Assembly: GCF_008086165.1 (NCBI RefSeq)
Contig: NZ_VSKL01000008.1
Location: 1-64,000 of the forward strand
Direction of reading: 5' to 3'
Source: Algorimicrobium algoritergicola
Lineage (GTDB): Bacteria > Bacteroidota > Bacteroidia > Flavobacteriales > Flavobacteriaceae
DNA: 64,000 nucleotides
Shown: positions 52,896-63,850 of the stretch, in pieces
Position numbering within the stretch: the first letter of the stretch is position 1
Layout of the letters: the number at the start of each line of letters is the position of its first letter
Translations under genes and position numbers: made by a program
Notes under the pieces: generated by a model
The model's input: the letters and a program-made list of their open reading frames with translations, nothing else
Told to the model about the DNA's origin: nothing
Databases searched by the model: none

Positions 52896-55800
52896 TTAAA
52901 AAGTTAAATTAAGAGTCATACCGTATGTTCTTGTGATAGGATATTGACCAGTAACACTTAAACCTTGATCGTTACCAGAACTTCTTCCGATTTCTGGATC
53001 CGCATAACCTCTGTTTTCAGCAGGTAATACAGTGAAAGGGTTTCTTGCATTAACACCTAGTCTTAAACTTGATAATCCTACGTTTTTCAACATTTCTTTA
53101 GAAAATGCATAACTTAATGATAATTCTCTTACTTTGAATGCAGTTGCATCCAATACAAAGTTTTCACTTACACTTCTGTACTCATTAGAGAAATAATCTA
53201 AATAGTTAGCGTATGTAGTTCCACCTGTAATTACATTTGTGTTTGCTTCGTATACTGGGTTAGCAGCAGTACCTGTATTGATTGCAGAGTTAGGGAAAAT
53301 AAATCCTCTACGTCCACCATCAGCAGATTCTACTAAGTGACCTGACCAAGATAACCAGTCTTTAGTACCAGCCCAAAATTGGTGACCAGTTCTATAGTCC
53401 ATTACAGCAGCAAGTCTGATTCCTTTATAGTTTACAGCAGTGTTTAAACCTACTACGTAATCAGGGTTTGACTTACCTAATACTTGGAAACTACCAGTTT
53501 TTAATGGGTTACCTGTAGAAGGATCAATTAATACACGACCTTGAGGGTCTCTTTGGTAAGCAGTACCTTTAATTAAAGGAAACTCTTCACCAGCTGTTGC
53601 AAAAATACCAACATCAGCAAAAGCAGCTAAAGCAACTTCGTCAGAATTGTCAGAGATCTTGTCGATAACTGTTTTATCTGTTGCAAAGTTAAGATCTAAA
53701 TCCCAACGGAAATCTTTTGTTCTAATAGGTGTTAAACCTAAATCAATTTCAAAACCAGATGTAGTAGAAGCTGCTACGTTAACCGTAGTATTAGCTAAAC
53801 CAGAAGCAGCAGATGTTGTAATACCTGTTACTAAATCCGTGTTTTTAGTTTCATAGATAGAAAAGTCTAAACGAACTCTATCACCTTTAAAGAATGCTAA
53901 GTTAAGGTTTAACTCATAAGATTCTATAAACTCATTTACTAATAATGGATCAGCAATTGTTTGATCTAATACAAAAGAGTTTAAACCTCCAAATGGATAA
54001 CCAGTTGCTTGGTTTAAAGTAGAATTAATTTGGTAAGGTCCAACACGGTCGTTACCAACTTTAGCCCAGTTTCCAGAAATTTTAGCATAATTTAATATAC
54101 CACCTTTCTTTAATCCAGGGAAAGCATTAGTTGCTACAAAAGATAAACCAACAGAAGGGTAGAAGAACGAGTTACGATCGTCTGCTAATCTTGATGTCCA
54201 GTCATTACGTCCAGTTACAGATATGTATAAGAAATCCTTATATCCTAAATCTACACTTCCTAGTAAAGAGAAACGACGGTCTCTCTCAATAGAGTTAAAT
54301 GTGTTAGGTCTTCCTGTAATGTTATCAATGTTGTAATATCCAGGAATTGTTAAGTTACTACCACTTACTGAAGTAGCAGAATACATATTATCTTGAATGT
54401 TATTACCTACTAAAGCTGTTAATGAAATATCATCAGTTAACATATAGTCAAAGTTCACAAAAATATCATTGTAGATATTTGTTTCTTCACTATTACTTTG
54501 TCCAAATTGTGAAACTGTAGAATGATCTCCACCACCAATACCGATCGTGTCAATGTATTCATTTGTATAATTTCTTGAATAACTCTTGAAGTTACGAACA
54601 CTACTGTTCAATACAACGTTGATGTTATCATTTACTTCATACTTAATGTTTGCAACACCATTCATTCTAGTCGTATTACTTGAATTTCTAATGTTATCTC
54701 TCATCCAATATGGATTTCTGTAGTAAGATGTCCAGTGTCCTTCGTTTCCAGAGTTTTCAAATTGCTCAACAGGAACGTTAGACGCTGTTTGTAATAATTC
54801 AGTAAATAAGTTTGAAGTTGTAGTTTTAACTGAAGACGTGTTATACGTTACGTTACCACCAACATTCCATTTACCTAATTGTTTGTTACCTTTAAATAAA
54901 ACAGTAGTTCTGTTTAATTCATCACCTTCAACAACAAATTCTGTTTGTTGGTTGTTTACAGATAGTAAAACATTACCTGTTTTATCACCAGCAGAAAGTG
55001 TTACACCGTTTTGTAAAATAGTACCAGTTTTAAAGAATTCTTTAATATTGTCACTATCACCAGAGTAAGGTGCCATAATATAAGAACCATCAGCTTGAGG
55101 TAAACCTACAGGCTGCATAGTACCATCAAATTCTGGACCCCAACCTCCGTTTTCGTATGATGTATGAACACCATTCCAACCTTGACCGTATTTAGTCTGA
55201 CGTTCTGGAACGAATGCTACATCTTCAAAAGAGATAGAAGAATTTATAGAAACTTCAATTTTCTCACTAGAAGATCCACTTTTAGTCGTAACGATAATTA
55301 CACCGTTAGAACCTTGAGAACCATATAATGCACTACCACCAGCACCTTTAATAACGTTGGTAGAGGCAATGATTTCAGGAGCTAAATTAGAAAGTGTATT
55401 TGCACTAGAAATAACACCATCAATAACAATCAACGCTTGGTTGTTTCCTGTTAATGAACGGTTACCCCTTAATACAATTCTAGTTGTTTGGTTAACACCA
55501 TTATTAGTTGTGTTAATTTTTAAACCAGAAACCTTACCAGTTAAACTCTGTACAACGTTAGGATTGGCAGCTTGTGTTAATTCTTCTGCATCAACTACTT
55601 TCGTAGCAGCAGTTAACTGACCAGCTGTTCTCTCAACACCTAAAGCGGTAATGACAACCTCTTCAAGAGCCTCACTATCAACCTCCATTGCAAAGCTAAT
55701 TGTATTGGATGCACCAACAGTCATTTCTTTGGTTGTGTATCCAATAAAGGAATAGGATAGGGCATCTCCTGTGCTCGCATTGATGGAGTAATTACCATCA

Positions 55801-55970
55801 AAATCTGATTGAGTTCCAGTTGTAGTACCTTTTACAATAATATTAACTCCGGGAAGAGGTAATCCGTTTTCATCGGAAATCGTTCCTGAAATTGTTTTTT
55901 CTTGCGCAAACGTAAGTTGCACAACAAACGCTAGAAACAGCGTTAAAATTCCACTAAACTTTGTTTTCAT
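52896..55970 (-). CDS. SusC/RagA-type TonB-linked outer-membrane transporter, 1024 aa
   Basis: A signal peptide (LTLFLAFVVQLTFAQE) is followed by the carboxypeptidase-D-like domain (ISGTISDENGLPLPGVNIIV), then a plug (EEVVITALGVERTAGQL; NPNVVQSLTGKVSGLKI) and a beta barrel. The terminal strand ends in F. It imports the ligand that SusD captures, driven by TonB. Size fits the family. No regulator (sigma/anti-sigma pair) and no glycoside hydrolase is next to it, so the substrate cannot be read from context. Confidence 0.95.
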   Translation of the reverse strand: MKTKFSGILTLFLAFVVQLTFAQEKTISGTISDENGLPLPGVNIIVKGTTTGTQSDFDGNYSINASTGDALSYSFIGYTTKEMTVGASNTISFAMEVDSEALEEVVITALGVERTAGQLTAATKVVDAEELTQAANPNVVQSLTGKVSGLKINTTNNGVNQTTRIVLRGNRSLTGNNQALIVIDGVISSANTLSNLAPEIIASTNVIKGAGGSALYGSQGSNGVIIVTTKSGSSSEKIEVSINSSISFEDVAFVPERQTKYGQGWNGVHTSYENGGWGPEFDGTMQPVGLPQADGSYIMAPYSGDSDNIKEFFKTGTILQNGVTLSAGDKTGNVLLSVNNQQTEFVVEGDELNRTTVLFKGNKQLGKWNVGGNVTYNTSSVKTTTSNLFTELLQTASNVPVEQFENSGNEGHWTSYYRNPYWMRDNIRNSSNTTRMNGVANIKYEVNDNINVVLNSSVRNFKSYSRNYTNEYIDTIGIGGGDHSTVSQFGQSNSEETNIYNDIFVNFDYMLTDDISLTALVGNNIQDNMYSATSVSGSNLTIPGYYNIDNITGRPNTFNSIERDRRFSLLGSVDLGYKDFLYISVTGRNDWTSRLADDRNSFFYPSVGLSFVATNAFPGLKKGGILNYAKISGNWAKVGNDRVGPYQINSTLNQATGYPFGGLNSFVLDQTIADPLLVNEFIESYELNLNLAFFKGDRVRLDFSIYETKNTDLVTGITTSAASGLANTTVNVAASTTSGFEIDLGLTPIRTKDFRWDLDLNFATDKTVIDKISDNSDEVALAAFADVGIFATAGEEFPLIKGTAYQRDPQGRVLIDPSTGNPLKTGSFQVLGKSNPDYVVGLNTAVNYKGIRLAAVMDYRTGHQFWAGTKDWLSWSGHLVESADGGRRGFIFPNSAINTGTAANPVYEANTNVITGGTTYANYLDYFSNEYRSVSENFVLDATAFKVRELSLSYAFSKEMLKNVGLSSLRLGVNARNPFTVLPAENRGYADPEIGRSSGNDQGLSVTGQYPITRTYGMTLNLTF

Positions 55971-56090
55971 TTTGTATTTTATTTGAATTAGTCTAGGCCA
56001 AAAATCATAATAAAAAGTTAATTAAACAATAAATAAGGGTTAAAATTTCAAATTATTTTCAAAATCTACGCTTTTTAACACCTATTATTC

Positions 56091-57788
56091 CTAAAAAAGT
56101 GCGGATAAACTTAAATGTATTTTAGAATTGGATAGTTTGAAACTTTGATTTTCGCTTTTACCATTGGCATAATTGAAGCGTAAAAGTCCGGCTTTGGTGT
56201 TTAATCCAAAACCAAAACCAAAACTATATAGTTTTTCTTTTTGATCTATTATTTTATTTTCAAAATAAGCAATGTCAATTATTGAATGAATATATAAATC
56301 ACTACTTAATGAATAACGATATTCAGTAGCTATTAAGCCATAAAACGTAGCACTTAAACTATTTTCTTCAAACCCTCTAATAGAATTAATACCGCCAAAC
56401 CTGCTTAATTCATTCTCTAAATAACTATCTGAAAATAAACCAAAACTTGTTGTCCTTAAATAAACATTGTTCTTTGGGTTTAAGTTGAATATTTTGAATG
56501 CGTCTACAGTATATTGGTATTGCTGATCTTTTAGTTGTGCAATAGTTCTATTTCCAATGCCTGTTTCAATTCGGATTTGTGCATTTCTTCTAAAAATTGA
56601 ACGATCTGTAACGCGATTAACAAAAGTGTATCCAATTGTGTAGAAAGTTGTTTCGTAATCTTTAATAAATGGGTTTAAATTGGCACTGCTTAGTAGGTTA
56701 TTTGATTTTGTAGATTTAATTCCGACGGAAAATTGATTTTTGGAGTTTAATTGGTAATTAATTCGCGCACTTTGGTCGGCCGTTGTAAAGGAGGAATCCT
56801 TTTTAAAAATATTAAGCTCTAATTCTGTACCAATTGGCGAACTGAAAAGGTATGGTAACTTAATATTGACATTAAAGGACTTTTGTTCACTCTCATCACT
56901 TCTATACGCAAGTGATAAACTTTCTCCGAAATTTAAATTGTTGGTGAGTTCAAGGTTTAGGTAACCTGTTAATTCTAATTTGCTGGTTTCTTCATTGGTG
57001 CCAAATCCAAGAAAACCATCAAACGTGTTACTTTTTGTTTTTTCAATGTACACATATAATATGGTGGAGTCTTTGCTGAATAAAATTTCAGGTTCTCTTA
57101 TTTGATTCGCAAACGGTAATTCTTGAAGTAAATTTGTTTGTTGCTTTATTTCTGACAAGTTTAAAGTTTTGCCAGTTCTAAGTTTTAAAAAATACTTTAA
57201 GTACGATTTTGGGAATTTCTCATAACCCTTAACGATTATTTTATTTACAAAACGCTTTTCATTATCTCCTGACAGGACTAAATCGGCTTTTAGTGTGTTA
57301 TTATTCGTTTTTTTAATGTTATCAAGTTTAAGGGTATTGAAAGGCAAGCCTTGGTCTGCTATTTTTTTATTGATAAATTGAAGTGTTTGTTCAATTTCTT
57401 TAAAACGGATTGTAAAATATAATTTACTGCTATGAACACGTAATTGTTTTAATGTACCTGGCGGAAGTGTCTCCAGATCATAATAGACATCTATGGATTT
57501 GAAGGGTTTGCCAAGTGAAACTGAAGTTTCAAAAATAGTATCATTTATTTTGGTAACACCTTGCCATTTGGCGTCTATATAACCTAATCTAATTAATGTA
57601 TATTTAAGTGTATCTATTTCGCTATTTAATGAATTGTAATCCGTGTGCTTTTTATGGTAGCTAATGGAATCTATGACATGCGTGTTTTCTGCGAATTCGT
57701 TTTGAATTTTGAGGTACAAATTTTGTCCCATTAAATCAGAGGTTGATCCAAAGAGTATAATAAGGAATAAAATAAGAAATCTATGCAC
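56091..57788 (-). CDS. BamA/TamA-like POTRA-barrel outer-membrane protein, 565 aa
   Basis: A signal peptide (FLILFLIILFGSTSDLMGQN) leads to POTRA-like repeats in the first 230 residues (KIIVKGYEKFPKSYLKYFLKLRTGKTL, for example). A C-terminal 16-strand-like barrel follows with FGGINSIRGFEENSLSATFY, the conserved RGF of the barrel lumen, and GLLRFNYANG near the end. Such proteins insert or secrete outer-membrane proteins; BamA itself is longer (more POTRA units), so a TamA-like or accessory role is likely. Confidence 0.85.
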   Translation of the reverse strand: MHRFLILFLIILFGSTSDLMGQNLYLKIQNEFAENTHVIDSISYHKKHTDYNSLNSEIDTLKYTLIRLGYIDAKWQGVTKINDTIFETSVSLGKPFKSIDVYYDLETLPPGTLKQLRVHSSKLYFTIRFKEIEQTLQFINKKIADQGLPFNTLKLDNIKKTNNNTLKADLVLSGDNEKRFVNKIIVKGYEKFPKSYLKYFLKLRTGKTLNLSEIKQQTNLLQELPFANQIREPEILFSKDSTILYVYIEKTKSNTFDGFLGFGTNEETSKLELTGYLNLELTNNLNFGESLSLAYRSDESEQKSFNVNIKLPYLFSSPIGTELELNIFKKDSSFTTADQSARINYQLNSKNQFSVGIKSTKSNNLLSSANLNPFIKDYETTFYTIGYTFVNRVTDRSIFRRNAQIRIETGIGNRTIAQLKDQQYQYTVDAFKIFNLNPKNNVYLRTTSFGLFSDSYLENELSRFGGINSIRGFEENSLSATFYGLIATEYRYSLSSDLYIHSIIDIAYFENKIIDQKEKLYSFGFGFGLNTKAGLLRFNYANGKSENQSFKLSNSKIHLSLSALF

Positions 57789-57893
57789 GCTTTTTCTGAA
57801 AGTCTTTAGAATGTAAAACTAACGCAAAAAGATTCGTTTTGATATAATTTGGGGTGTGATTTTTAATAAGAATTGAAAATTAATGAATTAACG

Positions 57894-57924
57894 TTTGAAA
57901 AATAAAAATTTATTTCTACCTTTG
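57894..57924 (+). promoter_or_regulatory. Promoter of the str/S10 ribosomal operon
   Basis: TTTG (57894-57897), exactly 19 bases, and TACCTTTG (57917-57924) match the Bacteroidota housekeeping promoter completely. The leader before the rpsL ATG is about 40 bases. Confidence 0.9.
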
Positions 57925-57967
57925 CAGCCCTCAAATGAGAGGTTAAACATAAATTATATAGAAATAT

Positions 57968-58342
57968 ATGCCAACAATTTCACAATTAGTACGTAAAGGA
58001 AGAACCAAAATAACCAAGAAGAGTAAATCGGTTGCTTTAGATTCGTGTCCACAAAGACGTGGAGTATGTACGCGTGTTTACACTACTACACCTAAGAAAC
58101 CAAATTCTGCAATGCGTAAAGTTGCAAGGGTAAGGTTAACAAACGGTAAAGAAGTAAACGCCTACATCCCAGGAGAAGGACACAACCTACAAGAACACTC
58201 GATAGTATTGGTTAGAGGTGGAAGGGTAAAAGATTTACCAGGAGTTAGATATCACATTGTACGTGGTGCCTTAGACACAGCAGGTGTTGCAGGTAGAACG
58301 CAACGTAGATCTAAGTATGGTGCAAAACGCCCTAAGAAGTAA
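57968..58342 (+). CDS. rpsL: 30S ribosomal protein S12
   Basis: The sequence is fully recognisable ([60 protein letters not shown]) and complete at 124 residues. It sits at the decoding centre. The K42-type position where streptomycin-resistance changes occur is in the TPKKPNSA segment and reads as the sensitive form. It starts the operon. Confidence 0.97.
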   Translation: MPTISQLVRKGRTKITKKSKSVALDSCPQRRGVCTRVYTTTPKKPNSAMRKVARVRLTNGKEVNAYIPGEGHNLQEHSIVLVRGGRVKDLPGVRYHIVRGALDTAGVAGRTQRRSKYGAKRPKK

Positions 58343-58365
58343 TTAAAAAACTTTAAGAAGAAGAC

Positions 58366-58842
58366 ATGAGAAAAAGAGCAGCAAAAAAGAGACCGCTTTT
58401 ACCAGATCCACGTTTTAACGATCAGTTAGTAACTAGATTCGTAAACATGATGATGTGGGATGGTAAGAAGTCAGTAGCTTTTAAAGTGTTTTACGATGCA
58501 ATTGATATCGTAGAAGAAAAGAAAACAGATGATGAGAAAACTGCATTAGAAATGTGGAAAGATGCCTTATCTAATGTGATGCCTCACGTAGAAGTACGTA
58601 GTCGTCGTGTTGGTGGTGCTACATTCCAAATTCCTATGCAAATCCGTCCAGATCGTAAAGTTTCAACGGCAATGAAATGGCTAATTAGCTATTCACGTAA
58701 GAGAAATGAAAAATCAATGGCGCAGCGTTTAGCTTCAGAAATTTTAGCAGCAGCTAAAGAAGAAGGAGCAGCCGTTAAAAAGCGTGTTGATACACATAAG
58801 ATGGCAGAAGCAAATAAAGCATTCTCACACTTTAGATTTTAA
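58366..58842 (+). CDS. rpsG: 30S ribosomal protein S7
   Basis: Complete at 158 residues. It begins [18 protein letters not shown] and contains [20 protein letters not shown], the universally conserved piece. It nucleates assembly of the 3' domain of 16S rRNA. It follows rpsL by 23 bases and precedes fusA by three. Confidence 0.97.
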   Translation: MRKRAAKKRPLLPDPRFNDQLVTRFVNMMMWDGKKSVAFKVFYDAIDIVEEKKTDDEKTALEMWKDALSNVMPHVEVRSRRVGGATFQIPMQIRPDRKVSTAMKWLISYSRKRNEKSMAQRLASEILAAAKEEGAAVKKRVDTHKMAEANKAFSHFRF

Positions 58843-58845
58843 GAA

Positions 58846-60972
58846 ATGGCAAGAGATTTAAAACTAACAAGAAATATTGGAATTGCTGCTCACATTGATG
58901 CTGGTAAAACAACAACAACAGAGCGTATTCTTTTTTATACAGGGGTTTCACATAAAATTGGTGAAGTACATGATGGTGCTTCTACAATGGACTGGATGGA
59001 GCAAGAAGCTGAAAGAGGTATTACAATTACGTCTGCTGCAACTACTTGTGATTGGGTTTTCCCGAAAGAAAACGCAGAGCCAACTCCAGATGCACAAAGT
59101 TACCATTTTAATATAATTGATACTCCTGGTCACGTAGATTTTACGGTTGAAGTAAATCGTTCTTTACGTGTATTAGATGGTTTAGTATTCTTATTTAGTG
59201 CAGTTGATGGTGTTGAGCCACAATCTGAAACTAACTGGAGACTAGCTGATAACTATAAAGTGCCAAGAATTGGTTTCGTTAATAAAATGGACCGTCAAGG
59301 ATCAGATTTTTTGATGGTTTGTAACCAGGTTAAAGAAATGTTAGGTTCTAATGCAGTGCCTATTGTTTTGAATATTGGTGATGAAGAAAACTTTAAAGGT
59401 ATTGTAGATTTAGTTAAGAACAGAGCCATCGTATGGCATGACGAAAATTTTGGTGCCACTTTTGACGTAGTGGAGATTCCAGAAAGCATGAAAGATGAAG
59501 TTCGTAAATACCGAGCTTTATTGATTGAAGAAGTTGCTAGCTACGATGAGAATTTATTAGAAAAATTCATGGAAGATGAAGATTCTATTACAGAAGACGA
59601 AGTGCACGCTGCGCTTAGAGCTGCTGTTATGGATATGGCTATTATTCCTATGATTTGTGGTTCTTCATTTAAAAATAAAGGGGTTCAATTCTTATTAGAC
59701 GCGGTTTGTCGTTACTTACCTTCTCCAATGGATAGAGAAAGTGTGGTTGGCGTTAATCCAGATACAGATAAAGAAGAAAGACGTAGACCAGATGTTAATG
59801 AGCCTTTTGCTGCTTTAGCATTTAAAATTGCTACTGATCCTTTCGTAGGACGTTTAGCATTCTTCCGTGCCTATTCAGGTCGTTTAGATGCTGGTTCTTA
59901 TATCTTGAACAACCGTTCAGGTAAAAAAGAGCGTATCTCACGTATTTACCAAATGCACGCTAATAAGCAAAATGCTATCGATTTTATTGAAGCAGGAGAT
60001 ATTGGAGCTGCAGTAGGATTTAAAGATATTAAGACTGGTGATACCATGTCTGATGAAAAACATCCAATTGTTTTAGAGTCTATGGACTTCCCAGATCCAG
60101 TAATTGGTATTGCGGTTGAGCCAAAAACTAAAGCAGATGTTGATAAAATGGGTATGGCTTTAGCTAAATTAGCTGAAGAAGATCCGACATTTACAGCTAG
60201 AACTGATGAAAATTCTGGTCAGACAATTATATCAGGAATGGGTGAGCTTCACTTAGATATTATTGTAGATCGTTTACGTCGTGAGTTTAAAGTAGAAGTA
60301 AATCAAGGTCAACCACAAGTTGAATATAAAGAAGCTATTACAGCTGCTGCAGATCATAGAGAAGTTTACAAGAAACAATCTGGTGGTCGTGGTAAATTTG
60401 CTGATATCGTATTTACGGTTGAACCAGCAGATGAAGGTGTAGTAGGTCTTCAATTTGAATCTGTAATTAAAGGTGGTAACGTTCCTAAGGAATTTATCCC
60501 TTCTATTGAAAAAGGATTCAAAATGGCTATGGTTAATGGTCCATTAGCAGGTTATGAAATTGATTCTATGAAAGTGACATTGAGAGATGGATCTTATCAT
60601 GATGTGGATTCGGATCAATTATCATTCGAATTAGCTGCTAAATTAGGATTTAAAAACTGTGCTAAAGCTGCTAAAGCGGTTATAATGGAACCAATCATGA
60701 AACTTGAGGTAATTACACCTGAAGAAAACATGGGTGACATTGTAGGAGATTTAAACCGTCGTCGTGGACAAATGAGTGATATGGGTGACAGAGCAGGTGC
60801 AAAAACTGTAAAAGCTACTGTTCCTTTATCTGAAATGTTTGGTTATGTAACAACATTAAGAACATTGTCTTCAGGACGTGCAACATCAACAATGGAATTT
60901 TCACACTATGCTGAAACGCCTTCTAATATTTCAGAAGAAGTTATAAAAGCTGCTAAAGGTATTGAATCGTAA
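58846..60972 (+). CDS. fusA: Elongation factor G
   Basis: Complete at 708 residues. The G motifs are [31 protein letters not shown] and VNKMDRQG. Domains II to V follow, with the closing pieces [20 protein letters not shown] and [12 protein letters not shown]. It moves tRNAs and mRNA through the ribosome with GTP. It is placed in the usual str operon order. Confidence 0.98.
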   Translation: MARDLKLTRNIGIAAHIDAGKTTTTERILFYTGVSHKIGEVHDGASTMDWMEQEAERGITITSAATTCDWVFPKENAEPTPDAQSYHFNIIDTPGHVDFTVEVNRSLRVLDGLVFLFSAVDGVEPQSETNWRLADNYKVPRIGFVNKMDRQGSDFLMVCNQVKEMLGSNAVPIVLNIGDEENFKGIVDLVKNRAIVWHDENFGATFDVVEIPESMKDEVRKYRALLIEEVASYDENLLEKFMEDEDSITEDEVHAALRAAVMDMAIIPMICGSSFKNKGVQFLLDAVCRYLPSPMDRESVVGVNPDTDKEERRRPDVNEPFAALAFKIATDPFVGRLAFFRAYSGRLDAGSYILNNRSGKKERISRIYQMHANKQNAIDFIEAGDIGAAVGFKDIKTGDTMSDEKHPIVLESMDFPDPVIGIAVEPKTKADVDKMGMALAKLAEEDPTFTARTDENSGQTIISGMGELHLDIIVDRLRREFKVEVNQGQPQVEYKEAITAAADHREVYKKQSGGRGKFADIVFTVEPADEGVVGLQFESVIKGGNVPKEFIPSIEKGFKMAMVNGPLAGYEIDSMKVTLRDGSYHDVDSDQLSFELAAKLGFKNCAKAAKAVIMEPIMKLEVITPEENMGDIVGDLNRRRGQMSDMGDRAGAKTVKATVPLSEMFGYVTTLRTLSSGRATSTMEFSHYAETPSNISEEVIKAAKGIES

Positions 60973-60983
60973 ATCTTAAGAAA

Positions 60984-61289
60984 ATGAGTCAAAAAATTAG
61001 AATAAAATTAAAGTCTTACGATCACAATTTAGTAGACAAGTCTGCTGAAAAGATTGTAAAAACAGTAAAAAGTACAGGTGCAGTCGTAACGGGGCCAATT
61101 CCATTACCAACACACAAGAAAATTTTCACTGTATTACGTTCTCCACACGTTAACAAGAAGTCAAGGGAACAATTTCAATTAAGCTCTTACAAGCGTTTAC
61201 TTGATATTTACTCGTCTTCTTCAAAAACAATTGATGCTCTAATGAAGTTAGAGTTACCAAGTGGTGTAGAAGTAGAGATCAAAGTTTAG
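60984..61289 (+). CDS. rpsJ: 30S ribosomal protein S10
   Basis: Complete at 101 residues, with [20 protein letters not shown] and [20 protein letters not shown]. It is part of the 30S head and also the antitermination partner NusE. It follows fusA by 11 bases and is separated from rplC by a structured gap. Confidence 0.97.
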   Translation: MSQKIRIKLKSYDHNLVDKSAEKIVKTVKSTGAVVTGPIPLPTHKKIFTVLRSPHVNKKSREQFQLSSYKRLLDIYSSSSKTIDALMKLELPSGVEVEIKV

Positions 61290-61458
61290 TTATAAGCTTA
61301 CATGTCCTTAACGATTGGTTAAGGAAAAACGGAAAAATACAATTCAAGGCTGAAACGTATTTTTCAGCCTTGAATATTTTACGGGTGAGTCGCGAATCAT
61401 CCATAAACAAACAAGCAGGACAAATCGCGAGTTGTCCATAATATAATAAAGAAAAATT
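61290..61458 (+). promoter_or_regulatory. Structured leader between rpsJ and rplC
   Basis: Two hairpins are visible. One is a perfect eight-base stem TCCTTAAC/GTTAAGGA with a five-base loop (61305-61325). The other is a 14-base stem ATTCAAGGCTGAAA with TTTCAGCCTTGAAT (61342-61375), followed by AATTTT-like sequence. Then a 17-base element is repeated, TCGCGAATCATCCATAA (61390-61406) and TCGCGAGTTGTCCATAA (61425-61441), and GGACAA pairs with TTGTCC around the second copy. I infer a regulatory leader or attenuator for the rplC part of the operon. Confidence 0.6.
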
Positions 61459-62076
61459 ATGTCTGGGTTAATTGGAAAAAAAATCGGTATGACCAGCATC
61501 TTCGATGAAAATGGAAAAAACATTCCATGTACAGTAATCGAAGCTGGACCATGTATCGTTACCCAAGTCAGAACTGAAGAAGTTGACGGTTATAGTGCTG
61601 TACAACTTGGTTTCGATGACGCGACAGAAAAAAGTGCTACTAAAGCGGACTTAGGTCACGCTAAAAAAGCAGGAACTTCTGTAAAACGCAAGATCGTTGA
61701 ATTTAAAGGTTTTGATAAGGAGTACAAATTAGGTGATGCAATAACAGTTGAGCATTTTGCTGAAGGAGAGTTCGTGGATATTTCTGGAACATCAAAAGGT
61801 AAAGGATTTCAAGGTGTTGTTAAACGTCATGGTTTTGCTGGTGTGGGTCAAGCTACTCACGGTCAACACAACCGTTTAAGAGCTCCTGGTTCTATTGGTG
61901 CGGCTTCATATCCTGCAAGAGTATTTAAAGGAATGAAGATGGCCGGAAGAATGGGAACTGATCAAGTAAAAGTTGAAAATTTAAGAGTTTTAAAAGTAGT
62001 TGCTGAAAAGAACCTACTAGTTGTTAAAGGATGTGTTCCTGGACATAAAAACGCTTATGTAATTATTAGAAAATAA
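61459..62076 (+). CDS. rplC: 50S ribosomal protein L3
   Basis: Complete at 205 residues: [20 protein letters not shown] start, and [20 protein letters not shown] with the methylated-Gln-loop region TGQATHGQ-type ([18 protein letters not shown]). It binds the 3' end of 23S rRNA near the peptidyl centre. It abuts rplD with overlapping stop and start. Confidence 0.97.
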   Translation: MSGLIGKKIGMTSIFDENGKNIPCTVIEAGPCIVTQVRTEEVDGYSAVQLGFDDATEKSATKADLGHAKKAGTSVKRKIVEFKGFDKEYKLGDAITVEHFAEGEFVDISGTSKGKGFQGVVKRHGFAGVGQATHGQHNRLRAPGSIGAASYPARVFKGMKMAGRMGTDQVKVENLRVLKVVAEKNLLVVKGCVPGHKNAYVIIRK

Positions 62077-62705
62077 TGAAAGTAGCAGTTTTAGATTTAA
62101 ACGGAAAAGACACAGGAAGACAAGTTGACTTGTCTAAAGATGTGTTTGCTATTGAGCCTAATAATCATGCGGTTTATTTGGATGTTAAACAATATTTAGC
62201 AAACCAAAGACAAGGGACTCATAAAGCAAAAGAACGTGCAGAAATTTCTGGTAGTACACGTAAAATAAAGAAACAAAAAGGAACAGGTACAGCTCGTGCT
62301 GGTAGTATAAAATCTGGTCTTTTTAAAGGTGGTGGACGTATGTTCGGACCTAGACCTAGAAGCTATAGCTTTAAATTAAACAAAAATGTGAAACGATTAG
62401 CTCGTAAATCTGCTTTTTCAATTAAAGCAAGCGAGAAGTCAATAGTTGTTTTAGAAGACTTTAATTTTGAGTCTCCAAAAACAAAAAACTTCACAGCAGT
62501 TTTAAAAGCTTTAGACCTAGTCAATAAAAAATCTCTCTTTGTGTTGGGTGCTTCAAATAATAATGTATATTTGTCGTCACGCAATTTAAAAGGTTCTGAA
62601 GTTATAACTAGCTCGGAGATAAGTACTTACAAGATTTTAAATGCAAATCGAGTAATACTTTTAGAGAGTTCTTTAGAAGGAATTGTAACGAATTTAAGTA
62701 AATAA
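62076..62705 (+). CDS. rplD: 50S ribosomal protein L4
   Basis: Complete at 209 residues. The long loop [20 protein letters not shown] with [21 protein letters not shown] reaches the tunnel. L4 often regulates its own operon in other bacteria by binding the leader RNA, which makes the structured gap upstream of rplC notable. Confidence 0.97.
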   Translation: MKVAVLDLNGKDTGRQVDLSKDVFAIEPNNHAVYLDVKQYLANQRQGTHKAKERAEISGSTRKIKKQKGTGTARAGSIKSGLFKGGGRMFGPRPRSYSFKLNKNVKRLARKSAFSIKASEKSIVVLEDFNFESPKTKNFTAVLKALDLVNKKSLFVLGASNNNVYLSSRNLKGSEVITSSEISTYKILNANRVILLESSLEGIVTNLSK

Positions 62706-62712
62706 GAAACAG

Positions 62713-63003
62713 ATGAACATCTTAATTAAACCTATAATCACAGAAAAAGCGACTGCTAATAGCGAGTTGAGAAACTGCTATACTTTCGCGGTGAATACCA
62801 AGGCGAACAAGGTAGAAATCAAAAAAGCGGTGGAAGCTGCTTATGGCGTTTCTGTTGAAAAAGTTCGTACTATTAATGTCCGTCCAGATAGAAGTACTAA
62901 GTTTACAAAAACTGGTATTCAACATGGTAAAACAAATGCTGTTAAAAAAGCAATTGTACAACTGGCGGAAGGTGAAATGATTGATTTATACAGTAACATG
63001 TAA
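62713..63003 (+). CDS. rplW: 50S ribosomal protein L23
   Basis: Complete at 96 residues with ILIKPIITEKATANSELRNC and YTFAVNTKANKVEIKKAVEA. It lies at the exit of the peptide tunnel and binds trigger factor and SRP. Confidence 0.96.
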   Translation: MNILIKPIITEKATANSELRNCYTFAVNTKANKVEIKKAVEAAYGVSVEKVRTINVRPDRSTKFTKTGIQHGKTNAVKKAIVQLAEGEMIDLYSNM

Positions 63004-63019
63004 TTAAAGACAACAAAAA

Positions 63020-63847
63020 ATGTCAGTAAGAAAATTAAAACCAATCACACCAGGACAGCGATTTAGAGTAGTAAATGGTTACGACGCCATTACTACTGAT
63101 AAGCCGGAGAAAAGTTTATTAGCTCCGAAAAAAAGGTCTGGTGGTAGAAACAGTCGCGGAAAAATGACTATGCGCTACATAGGTGGTGGTCATAAGCAAA
63201 GGTATCGTATTATCGATTTTAAACGTAACAAAACTGGAATTCCAGCTGAAGTTAAGTCTATCGAATACGATCCAAACAGAACAGCGTTTATTGCGTTGTT
63301 AAACTATCAAGATGGTGAGAAAACGTATATCATTGCTCAAAATGGTTTACAAGTTGGTCAGACTATCGTCTCTGGAAACAGCAATGTAGCTCCAGAAGTC
63401 GGTAACGCTATGCCACTATCTCAAATTCCATTAGGAACTATTATTTCTTGTGTAGAATTACGTCCAGGACAAGGAGCTGTTATGGCTAGAAGTGCTGGAA
63501 CATTTGCACAGTTAATGGCTAGAGGTGATAAATTTGCATCTATAAAATTACCATCAGGTGAAACACGTTTAGTGTTAATTACATGTATGGCTACAATAGG
63601 TGTTGTATCTAATTCAGATCATCAATTGTTAGTATCAGGTAAAGCTGGTAGATCAAGATGGTTAGGAAGAAGACCTCGTACAAGACCAGTAGTGATGAAC
63701 CCAGTCGATCACCCAATGGGTGGTGGTGAAGGTAAATCTTCAGGTGGTCATCCACGTTCTAGAAATGGTATACCTGCTAAAGGTTATAGAACCCGTTCTA
63801 AAACAAAAGCGAGTAATAAATATATTGTAGAACGTAGAAAGAAATAA
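63020..63847 (+). CDS. rplB: 50S ribosomal protein L2
   Basis: Complete at 275 residues with [20 protein letters not shown]-type N-terminal region ([20 protein letters not shown]) and [20 protein letters not shown], which is near the peptidyl-transferase centre. It starts 16 bases after rplW and is followed by rpsS. Confidence 0.97.
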   Translation: MSVRKLKPITPGQRFRVVNGYDAITTDKPEKSLLAPKKRSGGRNSRGKMTMRYIGGGHKQRYRIIDFKRNKTGIPAEVKSIEYDPNRTAFIALLNYQDGEKTYIIAQNGLQVGQTIVSGNSNVAPEVGNAMPLSQIPLGTIISCVELRPGQGAVMARSAGTFAQLMARGDKFASIKLPSGETRLVLITCMATIGVVSNSDHQLLVSGKAGRSRWLGRRPRTRPVVMNPVDHPMGGGEGKSSGGHPRSRNGIPAKGYRTRSKTKASNKYIVERRKK

Positions 63848-63850
63848 GAC

